A DNA stretch of 64,000 nt from JAIOSF01 sp047159865. GTDB taxonomy: Bacteria > Campylobacterota > Campylobacteria > Campylobacterales > Arcobacteraceae. Made by a program: the position numbers and the translations under genes. Position 1 is the stretch's first letter, and every line of letters starts with the position of its first letter. Location of the stretch: NCBI RefSeq assembly GCF_047159865.1, contig NZ_AP038804.1:1116001-1180000 (forward strand), given 5' to 3'. This document shows, in pieces, positions 9,098 to 17,963 of the stretch. Below the pieces are notes generated by a model, which saw nothing but the letters and a program-made list of their open reading frames with translations, had not been told where the DNA came from and searched no databases.

Positions 9098-9703
9098 CTA
9101 TTTTTGTTTTTCTTTTAATGTGTCTTGTATAATTTTGGTAATCTCTTCTTTTTTAACAAAATCTGATCCCATACTAACTATGAATTGACTAGCTTCAGCA
9201 ACAGTCAATGTTGTTTCTCTTATTTTTGATCTTTCTATAATAACTGTATATCCACTTGTTGGATTTGGACTTGTAGGTACAAATAAAACCAAAACATTTT
9301 CATGTTTACTTAAAACATAAGCAGGTACCCAAGAGTCTTCTTTTGGGTACTCTACTAAAACTACCTCTTTTTTACTATCTTTACTGTTTGGTTTAAATAA
9401 TTCAGTAATCTTTTTAATAATTGAATATACAGTTCCAATGGCAGGAACTTTTTCAAGTACTTTATCAATCAAAGAAATCACAAATGATTTTCCAGCTTTC
9501 TCAATAGAGGAACCAACAAAAGCTAAAATCAAAATAACAATAACAAATAAAGCTGCTGTATATAAAGGGTTATTTGTATATGAGGATACAAAATCAAAAA
9601 ATCTTACACTTAAAGAATTTACCCAAAAAATTAATTGAACAACAACTAAAAGTGGTATAAGTGCTAGTGCACCAAGAAAAATATATCTAAAAAATTGTTT
9701 CAT
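9098..9703 (-). CDS. DUF502 family membrane protein
   Basis: This 201-residue protein matches the DUF502 family, whose function is not known. Two transmembrane helices are visible at about 7-28 and 46-66, followed by a segment with KVPAIGTVYSIIKKITELF and then a soluble C-terminal domain containing VPTSPNPTSGYTVII. The Gly-Thr-Val-Tyr and Pro-Asn-Pro-Thr-Ser-Gly motifs are what mark the family. It is upstream of serS in the same orientation and divergent from trpS. Confidence 0.85.
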   Translation of the reverse strand: MKQFFRYIFLGALALIPLLVVVQLIFWVNSLSVRFFDFVSSYTNNPLYTAALFVIVILILAFVGSSIEKAGKSFVISLIDKVLEKVPAIGTVYSIIKKITELFKPNSKDSKKEVVLVEYPKEDSWVPAYVLSKHENVLVLFVPTSPNPTSGYTVIIERSKIRETTLTVAEASQFIVSMGSDFVKKEEITKIIQDTLKEKQK

Positions 9704-9756
9704 CTAATACTCCATAAAATTTAGTTATTATATCAAAAATATACTAAGGATTGATT

Positions 9757-10722
9757 TTGAGAATATTAAGTGGAATTCAACCAAGTGGAACGCTACATAT
9801 AGGTAACTACTTTGGTATGATTAAAAAGATGATAGAATCACAAGATGAGGGTGAACTATTTGCTTTTGTTGCGTCGTATCATGCTTTGACTTCAGTAAAA
9901 GAAAAAAAGGTATTACAAGAAAACATATTTAATGTTGCAGTGAATTTTTTATCTTTAGGGATGGACCCTGAAAAATCAACATTTTGGATTCAAAGTGATG
10001 TTCCAGAGGTTTTAGAACTCTACTGGATACTATCAAATCATACTCCAATGGGACTACTTGAACGAGCACACAGTTACAAAGATAAAACAGCACGAGGAAT
10101 TGCTTCAAATCATGGCTTACTGTCATATCCTGTTTTAATGGCTGCGGATATTTTACTTTTTGATTCAAATATAGTGCCAGTTGGGAAAGACCAAATACAG
10201 CATGTAGAGATAGCAAGAGATATCGCAAATACTTTTAATAATAACTATGGTGATATTTTAGTTATGCCTGAATCTAAAATAGATGAAGAGGTTGCAACAG
10301 TTCCAGGTACTGATGGTGCAAAAATGTCAAAAAGTTATGGAAATACAATTGATATGTTTGGTAGTAAAAAAACGATCAAAAAGCAAGTGATGAAGATAAC
10401 AACTGATTCAAAAGAGTTGGATGAAGTAAAAGAGTGGGAAAATTGTAATATTTATACTTTATGTAAACTGTTTATGACGGAACAAGAGTTACTCGATTTA
10501 CAAAAAAGATATGCTACACCAGGTGAAGGGTATGGTCACTTTAAATTGACATTATTAGATAAAATAAATGAATATTTTGAACCTTATGCACAAAAAAGAG
10601 AATATTATTTAAATAACCCAAAAGAAGTAAAAGATATATTAGCTAAAGGTGCCAAAAAAGCACAAGTAGTTGCTCAAAAGAAACTAAAGATTATAAGAGA
10701 TGCAGTAGGATTGAATTATTAG
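9757..10722 (+). CDS. trpS: Tryptophanyl-tRNA synthetase
   Basis: This class Ic aminoacyl-tRNA synthetase charges tRNA-Trp. The 321-residue protein has the HIGH-type motif as LHIGNYFG near residue 15 and the second signature as KMSKS. The start is a TTG: AAGGA ends 6 nt before the TTG at 9757, whereas the in-frame TTG at 9751 abuts the Shine-Dalgarno directly. It is a single-gene unit closed by a hairpin and T-run at 10731-10765. Confidence 0.95.
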   Translation: MRILSGIQPSGTLHIGNYFGMIKKMIESQDEGELFAFVASYHALTSVKEKKVLQENIFNVAVNFLSLGMDPEKSTFWIQSDVPEVLELYWILSNHTPMGLLERAHSYKDKTARGIASNHGLLSYPVLMAADILLFDSNIVPVGKDQIQHVEIARDIANTFNNNYGDILVMPESKIDEEVATVPGTDGAKMSKSYGNTIDMFGSKKTIKKQVMKITTDSKELDEVKEWENCNIYTLCKLFMTEQELLDLQKRYATPGEGYGHFKLTLLDKINEYFEPYAQKREYYLNNPKEVKDILAKGAKKAQVVAQKKLKIIRDAVGLNY

Positions 10723-10730
10723 TAAAGATA

Positions 10731-10765
10731 TGAGAGAATTATTTTAAAAATTCTCTTATTTTTTT
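10731..10765 (+). terminator. Rho-independent terminator of trpS
   Basis: GAGAATT and AATTCTC pair, extended by further outer pairs, around an 8-nt loop and are followed by a run of seven T. The hairpin overlaps the end of the convergent minus-strand gene at 10739. Confidence 0.7.
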
Positions 10766-11005
10766 ATGATTGTCGATCTGATGTTTCATATTTTTTCTAT
10801 GTTGTTTCAAAAAAGATATGTTTTTATAAAAAAGTTCAGATAAATTGTTTAGATCAGTAAGTTCTAGATCAAAATCTTCAATACTTTTTTGACTTAAATT
10901 TACTTCTACCCAATTTCTCAAAGATTCTGCTCGTTGTTCAGGATCAAGAGAATCTATATAGCGTAACTCCTGAAGAGCTTCTATAGACCTATTTCTTCTT
11001 TCCAT
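10739..11005 (-). CDS. Small helical flagellar-operon protein, possible FliT-type chaperone
   Basis: This 88-residue charged, mostly helical protein has no membrane segment or signal peptide. Its start overlaps the fliS stop by 25 nt, so it is translationally coupled to fliS. FliS-FliT pairs are common in flagellar export operons, and size and position fit a FliT-like chaperone, but I see no signature residues that prove this. It is the last gene of the minus-strand flagellar run. Confidence 0.6.
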   Translation of the reverse strand: MERRNRSIEALQELRYIDSLDPEQRAESLRNWVEVNLSQKSIEDFDLELTDLNNLSELFYKNISFLKQHRKNMKHQIDNHKKIREFLK

Positions 11006-11337
11006 GCTTCTATTAGTCCTGTTACTACTTTTTTTACTTGTGCAATAGCACTAAGGTTATTATCAACACCAGCACTAAATAAGGTTTCGATCTGATAAAG
11101 ATACAAACCATCTAAATAATATGCAACATCTCCACCTTCAAAGTCAAGAATATTTCTTAGTTCATCAAATATAGCAATTGAACGATTGATATATTCAAAT
11201 TTTTCCTCTACATTTTCAGCTTCTATTGCATTTTCAACAAAAGACAAATATTTCAAAAGACCTTCATATAGCTTCAAAATAAGCATATATGGGTCATCAG
11301 TTGTTGCCGCTTGTTGGTTATATATTTCTAAACCCAT
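10981..11337 (-). CDS. fliS: Flagellar export chaperone FliS
   Basis: FliS binds the disordered C terminus of flagellin in the cytoplasm, stops premature assembly and escorts it to the export gate. The protein is 118 residues, normal for the family, and all helical. It begins MGLEIYNQQ, and the family pattern of DDPYMLILKLYEGLLKYL followed by an INRSIAIFDELRNILDFE helix is clear. ATG 11337 is used because GGAG lies 6 nt upstream; an in-frame TTG at 11349 overlaps that site. No flagellin gene is in this window. Confidence 0.9.
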   Translation of the reverse strand: MGLEIYNQQAATTDDPYMLILKLYEGLLKYLSFVENAIEAENVEEKFEYINRSIAIFDELRNILDFEGGDVAYYLDGLYLYQIETLFSAGVDNNLSAIAQVKKVVTGLIEAWKEEIGL

Positions 11338-11405
11338 TAAAATCTCCAAATAATTATTATGTTACGATTATAATATATATATACTTAAAGGCTATTAAGT
11401 ATATA

Positions 11406-12770
11406 TTAGCTTGATGAAGATTCCATAGCAATCATCTGTTTTAATCCACTAAAAGAAGATTCCATTTGTGAAATTACGGAAGCATAAGCTGCAAATTGCG
11501 CGGCCATAGTATCATATTTTGTATCTAAGTTTTCTACAGCTTTCTCTTTATCTTCTTCTAATTTCTCTTTTCTTTGTTCCATATTTGTTTTATATGAGTC
11601 AAAGAGTCCATTATATGAGTTAAAATCATCTAAAGTCTCTTTTAGCATAGTTCCAAACCCTTTGTCTTCAGCAACACCTATAAATAGATCTTTTATTTTA
11701 TCTGGATCATCAAGTAAAGCTTGTCCTAGTACTGTTGCATCAACTTCTAAAACACCTGTCTTATCAAAAGAGAAACCAGCATTAAATAAATTACTATCTT
11801 CTTTCCCAAACTCTTGATACATAAGGTTTTTGATACCATTTACTACTGATTTAAGAGATGACTTATCTTGAATACTTGAATCAGTTGCATAAAGTTCTTC
11901 TGTAACCATTAGTAAAAGTTCATTGTATTTTGTAACTACCTCTTGAACAGCAGGGATAATTGCACTTTCATCTTTTGTAATATTTAGAGTTGATGTCCCT
12001 TTTTCTGATGCAGTTATTTTAAGATTTCCATCAACTTGTATACTATTTGAAGATACACTATATTCTATACCATCAACTGTGGCTTTTAAATCCTGAGCTA
12101 CTAAAGCATGATTGTCTGCTACTCCATCGCCATCTGAATCTGTTGCGTCATCAAATCCTAAAGTAGTAGTTGCTGCACCTGTTAACGCTAAAGCATTTGC
12201 TGTACCTGGTTCTTGACTTTTTAATACCAATCTATAGCTATCATCTCCTGTTTTTTCAACAGAAGCTGTGGCATATTTAGAAGATAAATTTATTTTATCT
12301 GCAAGCTCTTCAAGTGTGAGTCCTGAAGTGTCCCAATTCTCATCTCCATTTATAGTAAGTGTTTCTGCACCCATCACTGTTTCTGATTGTGCTAAAGTTT
12401 GAGTATTTGATTGCCAAACATCTTTTTGTGCTAATTGTTCGATATCAACTTGATATGTTCCCTCTTTTAAAGCTCCTACATCTGCAGAATCAAATAATGC
12501 ACTTGTTCCTGATACATTTGCAGAAATTTGCTCAAATGCATTATTTCCTGATGTAAATAAATCAAAAGGTTTAATTGATGCAATAAGTTCATTCACTTTC
12601 GTATTAATCTCTGTGATTTTTTCTGATTCTGTGTCTATTAATTCTATGCTAGTTTCGATTGGAGTTACTCTACTTTTTGATTCTGCATCATAAAGTTTTT
12701 GAATTAATTCCCCATTTAATGAAGCCGCACCACCTGTATTAAATGATCCTAGTTGTGTGTAATCTGCCAT
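11406..12770 (-). CDS. fliD: Flagellar filament cap protein FliD (HAP2)
   Basis: FliD sits at the tip of the filament as a pentameric cap and promotes flagellin polymerisation. The protein is 454 residues, at the short end for the family. The N-terminal coiled coil with the conserved Leu-rich EKITEINTKVNELI region and the C-terminal coiled coil (about residues 390-445) that form the leg domain are visible. The middle domains are Thr/Ala/Ser rich as expected for an exposed cap. A good AGGAG precedes the ATG. It sits between flgK and fliS. Confidence 0.93.
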   Translation of the reverse strand: MADYTQLGSFNTGGAASLNGELIQKLYDAESKSRVTPIETSIELIDTESEKITEINTKVNELIASIKPFDLFTSGNNAFEQISANVSGTSALFDSADVGALKEGTYQVDIEQLAQKDVWQSNTQTLAQSETVMGAETLTINGDENWDTSGLTLEELADKINLSSKYATASVEKTGDDSYRLVLKSQEPGTANALALTGAATTTLGFDDATDSDGDGVADNHALVAQDLKATVDGIEYSVSSNSIQVDGNLKITASEKGTSTLNITKDESAIIPAVQEVVTKYNELLLMVTEELYATDSSIQDKSSLKSVVNGIKNLMYQEFGKEDSNLFNAGFSFDKTGVLEVDATVLGQALLDDPDKIKDLFIGVAEDKGFGTMLKETLDDFNSYNGLFDSYKTNMEQRKEKLEEDKEKAVENLDTKYDTMAAQFAAYASVISQMESSFSGLKQMIAMESSSS

Positions 12771-12795
12771 AATAAACTCCTTGTATTTATTTTAG

Positions 12796-15018
12796 TTATC
12801 GTTTCATTCCGAGTAAAGTTGCTAACATCTCATCTACAATTGTAATCATTTTTGCATTTGCTTCGTATGCTGATTGAAATTTTATGAGTTGAATCATCTC
12901 TTCATCTTTATCAACTTTTGTTATTTTGTCATATGCATTTTGCATAGACTCTGTTACTGCTGCTTGTGCACCTTGTGAAAAATCTACATTTTCTTTATTG
13001 TCAGCTACTTCTACTCTAAGTGTTTGATAAAATTGCGAAAATGTTTGGTTATTTAAACCTGTTCCATCAAAGTTAACTTCTTCTCTCCATTGTAATGTTG
13101 CTAAATAATCAAGTTTATCTTGCGTCAATGTATTTAATGAAGCAGTGTTAAACTTCAATGATTTTACATCAGCCCCTGAAAATAGATTTAGTAATACTTT
13201 TTTGTCCTCTTCTGAACTTAACTCCACTTCATCTGTTCCATAAACATAAGTTTGATCTGAATTCTCTATGTAAGAATCTGTTAAGTTTGATAATGTTTTA
13301 GCAAATTGATTTAACTTATCTTTGTATTCATTAAAAATATTTGAACCTGAATCTGTTTTAACATTGTCAATCATCGCTTTTACAGAACCACCGGTAAGAC
13401 TAATCTCTTTTTCATATATTTCTAAATGGATATCATCAATCCCTTTGTTACTCAATGACTCGTTTTTAGTTTGATGATTTTTAACATTGCTATCATTTAC
13501 TATAAATTCTCCTGTAAAAGAGCCTTTTTCTCCACCTGTTGTCGATTCTATAACCAAATATCTATCTTTATTTGGATTTGATGGATCAAATTTTGGATGT
13601 CGTGAATCATTAGTAGGAATTTTTTCTCCATCATCTGCTAGGTGATAATCACCATTATAAACTTTGATATTTCCACCTATATCTTGGCTTTGGTTTATTT
13701 TATACATCATCGCTTTTAAAACATTAGTTTCATCAACTGTATCTGCTGCATCAATTACACCATCATTATTTATATCTATTTGTGTTACACCATCAGAAGC
13801 ATAAATTTTTTCACCTTTTGTTACTGTTAATGAAATCTCATTATTGTAAACAAAAGTCAGGCTATCTACTTCCCCTTTTTGTCCACCGGGAGATTCAATA
13901 CTTCCCGAAAATACAATTCCATTGCTTTCATCATTGTCTATTGCAGGGACATCACCTTCTATATCTACATAAGTTATAGTGATTTGAGAACCAGATGCTG
14001 TGATATCATCTATCTCTCTATCTGGATGTTCTTTGTTCCATTCTGCAATAATAGTTCCTTTATTGGTTTCTATATCAGATGCCATTGTAGTAGCATTTGC
14101 ACCAACAGTTGTTGGTACATTTGTTCCTAAGAATTTTACAACAGCATTAGTTGAAGTACCTGATAACTCAATAACTTGTCTTTCCGCAATTGGGTTATCA
14201 TTCCAAGTATCTGATATTAAGGAGTCTTGAAAAGGTACAATTGTTTTTCCATCGTTGTCTAATTTTGCGTATACATCTTTTTGAGGAATATAGTTTTCTA
14301 TTACTGTTACTTCTCTTACATTGGTATCAAAACGAACAGCAGTAACCCCCGCGATACTTAACTCATAATGGTCTTCTCTTGAAATTTGAACATCTATATA
14401 CTTTGCAAGTTCTTTTTCTAATAAATCTCGTTTGTCTAATAAATCATTTGGAGTGCCAGATGAAGTGTCTATAATTTTTTGACTGATATTACCAATCTCT
14501 TTTAAAATATTGTTTATCTCTCCAACATTTTCTTTGATATTAGATAGTGTAGTTGTTTCTACATCTTCAATATTTTTATATAAAGTTTGTAAATTTGCAA
14601 CAATGACTTTTGCATTATTCTCTACATCATTTTTATATACTTCATTTTGAGGACTTGTTCTAAGGTTTTCAATAGAGTTAAAATATCTATCTAAATCTGC
14701 TGAAAAACCAGAATCTTCAGTTTCATAAAAAATTGACTCAATATCAGCTAGCATAGAACCCAACTCATCAATATTTGAAAGTGTACTTTCTGCTTTGATT
14801 AAATTTTGATACATATAAATATTTGTAGCTCTTGAGACATCATCAATTTGAACACCTCGACCTGTAATTCTTGCATCAGAGTGTTCAAGTTCTGATACAT
14901 TTACAACTCTTTTTTTGTACCCTTCTGTACCTTCATTTGCTAAGTTATTCATAACATTTTCAACTTGAGTCTGAGAAGTTTTCAACCCTGTTTGTGCTAC
15001 ATTTAATATATTTAACAT
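12796..15018 (-). CDS. flgK: Flagellar hook-associated protein 1, FlgK
   Basis: FlgK forms the first hook-filament junction layer. The N-terminal axial helix LNILNVAQTGLKTSQTQV and the C-terminal SAYEANAKMITIVDEMLAT helix are the paired coiled coils of rod, hook and junction proteins. At 740 residues it is longer than many FlgK proteins; the extra length lies in the middle (about residues 300-560), which is Asp/Asn/Thr rich, contains a calcium-loop-like DINNDGVIDAAD, and is probably surface exposed. AAGGGA precedes the start. FlgL is not adjacent. Confidence 0.92.
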   Translation of the reverse strand: MLNILNVAQTGLKTSQTQVENVMNNLANEGTEGYKKRVVNVSELEHSDARITGRGVQIDDVSRATNIYMYQNLIKAESTLSNIDELGSMLADIESIFYETEDSGFSADLDRYFNSIENLRTSPQNEVYKNDVENNAKVIVANLQTLYKNIEDVETTTLSNIKENVGEINNILKEIGNISQKIIDTSSGTPNDLLDKRDLLEKELAKYIDVQISREDHYELSIAGVTAVRFDTNVREVTVIENYIPQKDVYAKLDNDGKTIVPFQDSLISDTWNDNPIAERQVIELSGTSTNAVVKFLGTNVPTTVGANATTMASDIETNKGTIIAEWNKEHPDREIDDITASGSQITITYVDIEGDVPAIDNDESNGIVFSGSIESPGGQKGEVDSLTFVYNNEISLTVTKGEKIYASDGVTQIDINNDGVIDAADTVDETNVLKAMMYKINQSQDIGGNIKVYNGDYHLADDGEKIPTNDSRHPKFDPSNPNKDRYLVIESTTGGEKGSFTGEFIVNDSNVKNHQTKNESLSNKGIDDIHLEIYEKEISLTGGSVKAMIDNVKTDSGSNIFNEYKDKLNQFAKTLSNLTDSYIENSDQTYVYGTDEVELSSEEDKKVLLNLFSGADVKSLKFNTASLNTLTQDKLDYLATLQWREEVNFDGTGLNNQTFSQFYQTLRVEVADNKENVDFSQGAQAAVTESMQNAYDKITKVDKDEEMIQLIKFQSAYEANAKMITIVDEMLATLLGMKR

Positions 15019-15071
15019 TTTATTTCCCTTATTACTTATACAATATTACTATTACAATTCTTAATCCTAGA

Positions 15072-15812
15072 TTAAAAAGGAGTTATAGTATCTATCAACT
15101 TAGTACCCCATGGTTTTTCATCGAGCTCTGCTTCTGTACCATTTTTATATAGTTTTACTTTTAAGTTTGCTAATCTATTTGAGTTAACTTCACTATTTGT
15201 ATTAAGATCCTGAGGATTCATAACTCCACTTAATTCAACAGTTACTTTTTGCCCTTTTATAACAATGTTTTTCTCACCCTCTATAAAATAATTGCCATTT
15301 TGAAAAGGCTGAGTAATAACAGTAGAGATATTATTTACAAGCTGGTCTGTTGCTGTTGTTTCAGATTCTGTTTCAAATTTACTTTGACCATTACCTGTAT
15401 CTATACTTAGTCCAATAAGACCATTTATTCCATTAATGATCTTTGAAAGTACACCAGGGGTGTCTTTATTGTCACCTATTCCTACAGGGTTGATTGTTCG
15501 AGTATTTTCTTTTTGCTCTTGCTTTAGTCCTCCCCCTGTTTCTGTCTTTCTTCCACTTCCTGTTGTCCCCTCATCGATGATAACAAATACAATGTCCCCA
15601 ATTTGAAGGTTTTTACGATCTGAAAAGAGAGATTGTGAACGACTTGAAAATAAAGAACCTTTTGCATTTGCTTTTGGAGGCTGTACAGCTTTTGGTATCT
15701 GATGTTTTGGAAATTGATCTAGTTTAACTGTTTTGTTTACTTTTTCTACACTATTTGCACAGCCTGAAAAAATAACAGCGAAAATAATAAAATATAATAG
15801 CTTATACATCAT
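15072..15812 (-). CDS. flgH: Flagellar L-ring lipoprotein FlgH
   Basis: FlgH forms the outer-membrane L-ring bushing around the flagellar rod. The 246-residue protein starts with a lipoprotein signal whose lipobox is FSGC with Cys18. The conserved GSLFSSRSQSLFSDRKNLQIGDIVFV region and the Gly/Ser-rich barrel follow. The ATG at 15812 is preferred because GGAG lies 7 nt upstream; a TTG at 15827 would add five residues. The start overlaps the preceding 140-residue gene by 11 nt. Confidence 0.93.
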   Translation of the reverse strand: MMYKLLYFIIFAVIFSGCANSVEKVNKTVKLDQFPKHQIPKAVQPPKANAKGSLFSSRSQSLFSDRKNLQIGDIVFVIIDEGTTGSGRKTETGGGLKQEQKENTRTINPVGIGDNKDTPGVLSKIINGINGLIGLSIDTGNGQSKFETESETTATDQLVNNISTVITQPFQNGNYFIEGEKNIVIKGQKVTVELSGVMNPQDLNTNSEVNSNRLANLKVKLYKNGTEAELDEKPWGTKLIDTITPF

Positions 15813-16224
15813 ACTTATTCTCCACAATAGTTTTTAAGTCTATTGCTATTTTTATGTTTGTTGTTGTATGTTTAATCATTGCATTTACTCCGTATCTTAC
15901 TAGCAAAGGTTCTATATCTGTTGTGAAATCACATACTAAATAGAGTTTATCTTTTACTATTTTAATCGATTGTACATGTCTTTGTTCTAGTAGGTTAACT
16001 ATAATGACAGATTCTTTGTAGATTGTTTTTTCTAAGTTAATTGACTTGTCAATTCTTTTTTTTACTATAGTTTGATCAAGTTTAGTAGCTAATTGATTAT
16101 TTTGTTCTTGAAATTTTGAACTCATATGTCCATAATATAACCAAAACATCAAAAGAAGAGAAAGCATTGATACTGTTTTAATCAACAGCTGATTTCTATT
16201 TCTTGTTTTTAGAATTATTATCAT
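15802..16224 (-). CDS. Unknown single-pass membrane protein in flagellar operon
   Basis: I do not recognise this 140-residue protein. It has a short basic N terminus, one transmembrane helix at about 15-33, a coiled-coil-like stretch at about 36-65 and a small alpha/beta C-terminal domain (residues 75-140). This layout resembles PilO/GspM-type or other small bitopic assembly proteins, but no motif supports a name. It lies between fliL and flgH and overlaps the flgH start by 11 nt, so a flagellar role in the periplasm is likely. GAGGAAG precedes the ATG. Confidence 0.7.
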   Translation of the reverse strand: MIIILKTRNRNQLLIKTVSMLSLLLMFWLYYGHMSSKFQEQNNQLATKLDQTIVKKRIDKSINLEKTIYKESVIIVNLLEQRHVQSIKIVKDKLYLVCDFTTDIEPLLVRYGVNAMIKHTTTNIKIAIDLKTIVENKYDV

Positions 16225-16243
16225 TTTACTTCCTCTTTTTTGG

Positions 16244-16786
16244 TTATTTAATTACGAATGATGTAAAAAATATATCTAAAATCATATTCTTTTTAATATC
16301 TTCATTTCCATCTGTTGCATCATTAAGAATATTGTTTAATTCATCAATCATCTCTTCTTTTAGCATTGCTTTTCCACCTACAGTTAAAAGCTCTTCACTA
16401 CTTCTAGCACTGATCTGCCGTATAACAGAATCTACCATCTCTGCTTTGTTTGCTTCTATAAGTGCTTCAATTGTTGGTTCGGCTGCTTTCATAGTAAATG
16501 AAAGTTTCATTAATTTTGCTCGACCTTTTGCATCAGTGATGTTTAAAACAAGACTATCAATTTTCCCTTGAAATGTTTCACCTATCATCTCTTTTTCACT
16601 TTCAACTACTTTTTCACTTGTTGGTGCTGCGGCATTTACTGGTTGATCACTAAATAAACCTTTTGAATACATAAAATACCCAATTCCTCCAACTGCTAAT
16701 AATAATACAACAATAAGTATTATTAAGACTAACATCATTGGATTTTTACCACTTTTTGTTGTTTCTTCTTTATTTTCTTCAGCCAT
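16244..16786 (-). CDS. fliL: Flagellar basal body-associated protein FliL
   Basis: FliL is a bitopic inner-membrane protein that associates with the stator and supports torque and motility. The 180-residue protein has a charged N terminus of about 14 residues, one transmembrane helix at about 17-38, a linker and a periplasmic FliL domain containing FQGKIDSLVLNITD and a C-terminal DIFFTSFVI. Length and layout are standard. AGGAGA precedes the start. The MotE-like gene lies 15 nt upstream. Confidence 0.9.
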   Translation of the reverse strand: MAEENKEETTKSGKNPMMLVLIILIVVLLLAVGGIGYFMYSKGLFSDQPVNAAAPTSEKVVESEKEMIGETFQGKIDSLVLNITDAKGRAKLMKLSFTMKAAEPTIEALIEANKAEMVDSVIRQISARSSEELLTVGGKAMLKEEMIDELNNILNDATDGNEDIKKNMILDIFFTSFVIK

Positions 16787-16801
16787 CTTTTTCTCCTATT
16801 T

Positions 16802-17284
16802 TTAATTTTTTTCTTTAATTATTCTCATTTTTTTCATTATGAGTGTAGATGTTTTTGTATCAAGTTTTTTAAGAATTTTCATAACTCTTTTTTCTTTCAT
16901 TCTAATCATTATATCAAATACTTCATCAAGTTCACCATTTTCTATCATCTCATTAAAAACATTGATAACTATTTTTAGTTTCATCTTATCATACATAAGC
17001 ATTGCCTTAGATGTAATAACACGATTTATCTCATCCAAAACTTTTTGATTTGCTTTTTTTGTGTCGATGATACTTTGTTCATCTTTTTTAATCGATTTTT
17101 GCAAAGATAAAAGCTCTGCTTTATTTTTTTGATATTCAAGCTCTTTTATCTCATAAAACTCATTGAGTTCATCTTTAATTATCATGAGTTCTTGTTGCTC
17201 TTTATATAAAGCACCCTCTTTTGTAGTCACTCCATAGGATAAAGTCAATATAAATATCAATCCTAATAAAATTTTACCAAACAT
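16802..17284 (-). CDS. MotE-like flagellar coiled-coil protein
   Basis: The 160-residue protein has an N-terminal signal anchor (MFGKILLGLIFILTLSYG), a coiled coil over about residues 22-95 and a C-terminal helical MgtE_N-like repeat region containing DEVFDIMIRMKEKRVMKIL. This matches MotE-type proteins, periplasmic chaperones that stabilise the stator protein MotC in some bacteria. The ATG at 17284 overlaps the fliJ stop by 11 nt and is far better than the long upstream extension that lies entirely inside fliJ. No motC is in the window, so the partner is unknown. Confidence 0.75.
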   Translation of the reverse strand: MFGKILLGLIFILTLSYGVTTKEGALYKEQQELMIIKDELNEFYEIKELEYQKNKAELLSLQKSIKKDEQSIIDTKKANQKVLDEINRVITSKAMLMYDKMKLKIVINVFNEMIENGELDEVFDIMIRMKEKRVMKILKKLDTKTSTLIMKKMRIIKEKN

Positions 17285-17699
17285 TTGAACCCTTTTTATT
17301 TTGAATATATTTTGCTTGCATGTACTCAGAAGCAATAATCTCCTCGTCTTTAAGAATCTTTTGAAGTTGTTTCTTTTTATCTTCTTGTAAAATGTAGTTA
17401 AATTGTTCACTTTCTCTATTGAGTCCAATAATTATAGAATCATAATACTCTACTTGTTTTTTTAAGTTTGCTTTTTTTTGATTGAGTTTTATCATATGTT
17501 CTTTCATAGTTTCTTTGTGTATTTGTAAAACTCTAAAGTCAGATATTGCCCCCATCACATCAAGTGTAGCTTGATGGTATGAGGTATGAGTAATATGTAA
17601 CTCTTCTTCTATCTCTTCAATTTTTGAAAGAGATTGTTGCTTTAACAATACTTGCTGATTGATCTGTTGTTGCTTTAGTTTATAGAGTTTTTCTATCAT
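17274..17699 (-). CDS. fliJ: Flagellar export protein FliJ
   Basis: FliJ is a two-helix coiled-coil protein that sits in the FliI ATPase ring of the flagellar export apparatus and aids coupling to FlhA. The 141-residue protein is almost wholly coiled coil, rich in Lys, Glu and Gln, with no membrane segment. The family is weakly conserved, so the call depends on fold, length and position between fliQ and the MotE-like gene. It overlaps fliQ by 4 nt (ATGA). Confidence 0.75.
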   Translation of the reverse strand: MIEKLYKLKQQQINQQVLLKQQSLSKIEEIEEELHITHTSYHQATLDVMGAISDFRVLQIHKETMKEHMIKLNQKKANLKKQVEYYDSIIIGLNRESEQFNYILQEDKKKQLQKILKDEEIIASEYMQAKYIQNKKGSNVW

Positions 17700-17962
17700 T
17701 GTGTTTTACCAAATGTTATAATGATATCCCATAAATTGTATGTATATTCTTCTATATTATCACCTATCCAAGGAAGTGAGATAACAATAAAAATAGATAC
17801 AATAATCATTTTTGGTACAAATGATAATGAAGCATCACTAATTTGCGTAACAGCTTGGAAAATACTAATCACAAGTCCTATAACCATACTTACAATTAAA
17901 GAGGGTAAACCCAATAAAAGTATAATTGCTACAGTGCTTTGTGATATTGCTATTAAATCCAT
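17696..17962 (-). CDS. fliQ: Flagellar export gate protein FliQ
   Basis: FliQ is a small inner-membrane component of the FliPQR export gate. It is 88 residues with two transmembrane helices (about 13-36 and 50-70). The family pattern LGLPSLIVSMVIGLVISIFQ followed by TQISDASLSFVPKM is clear. The stop overlaps the fliJ start by 4 nt, and the gene begins 1 nt after the acidic 106-residue gene. FliP and FliR are not in this window. Confidence 0.93.
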   Translation of the reverse strand: MDLIAISQSTVAIILLLGLPSLIVSMVIGLVISIFQAVTQISDASLSFVPKMIIVSIFIVISLPWIGDNIEEYTYNLWDIIITFGKTQ

Positions 17963-17963
17963 T

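Noticed and set aside
13782..14230. Several plus-strand open frames within flgK
   Set aside because: They arise from the Asp/Asn/Thr-rich middle of flgK read in antisense and lack starts with Shine-Dalgarno sites.
16802..17428. Long N-terminal extension of the MotE-like protein
   Set aside because: The first 48 residues lie within fliJ in another frame and break the signal-anchor layout of the family; ATG 17284 is better.
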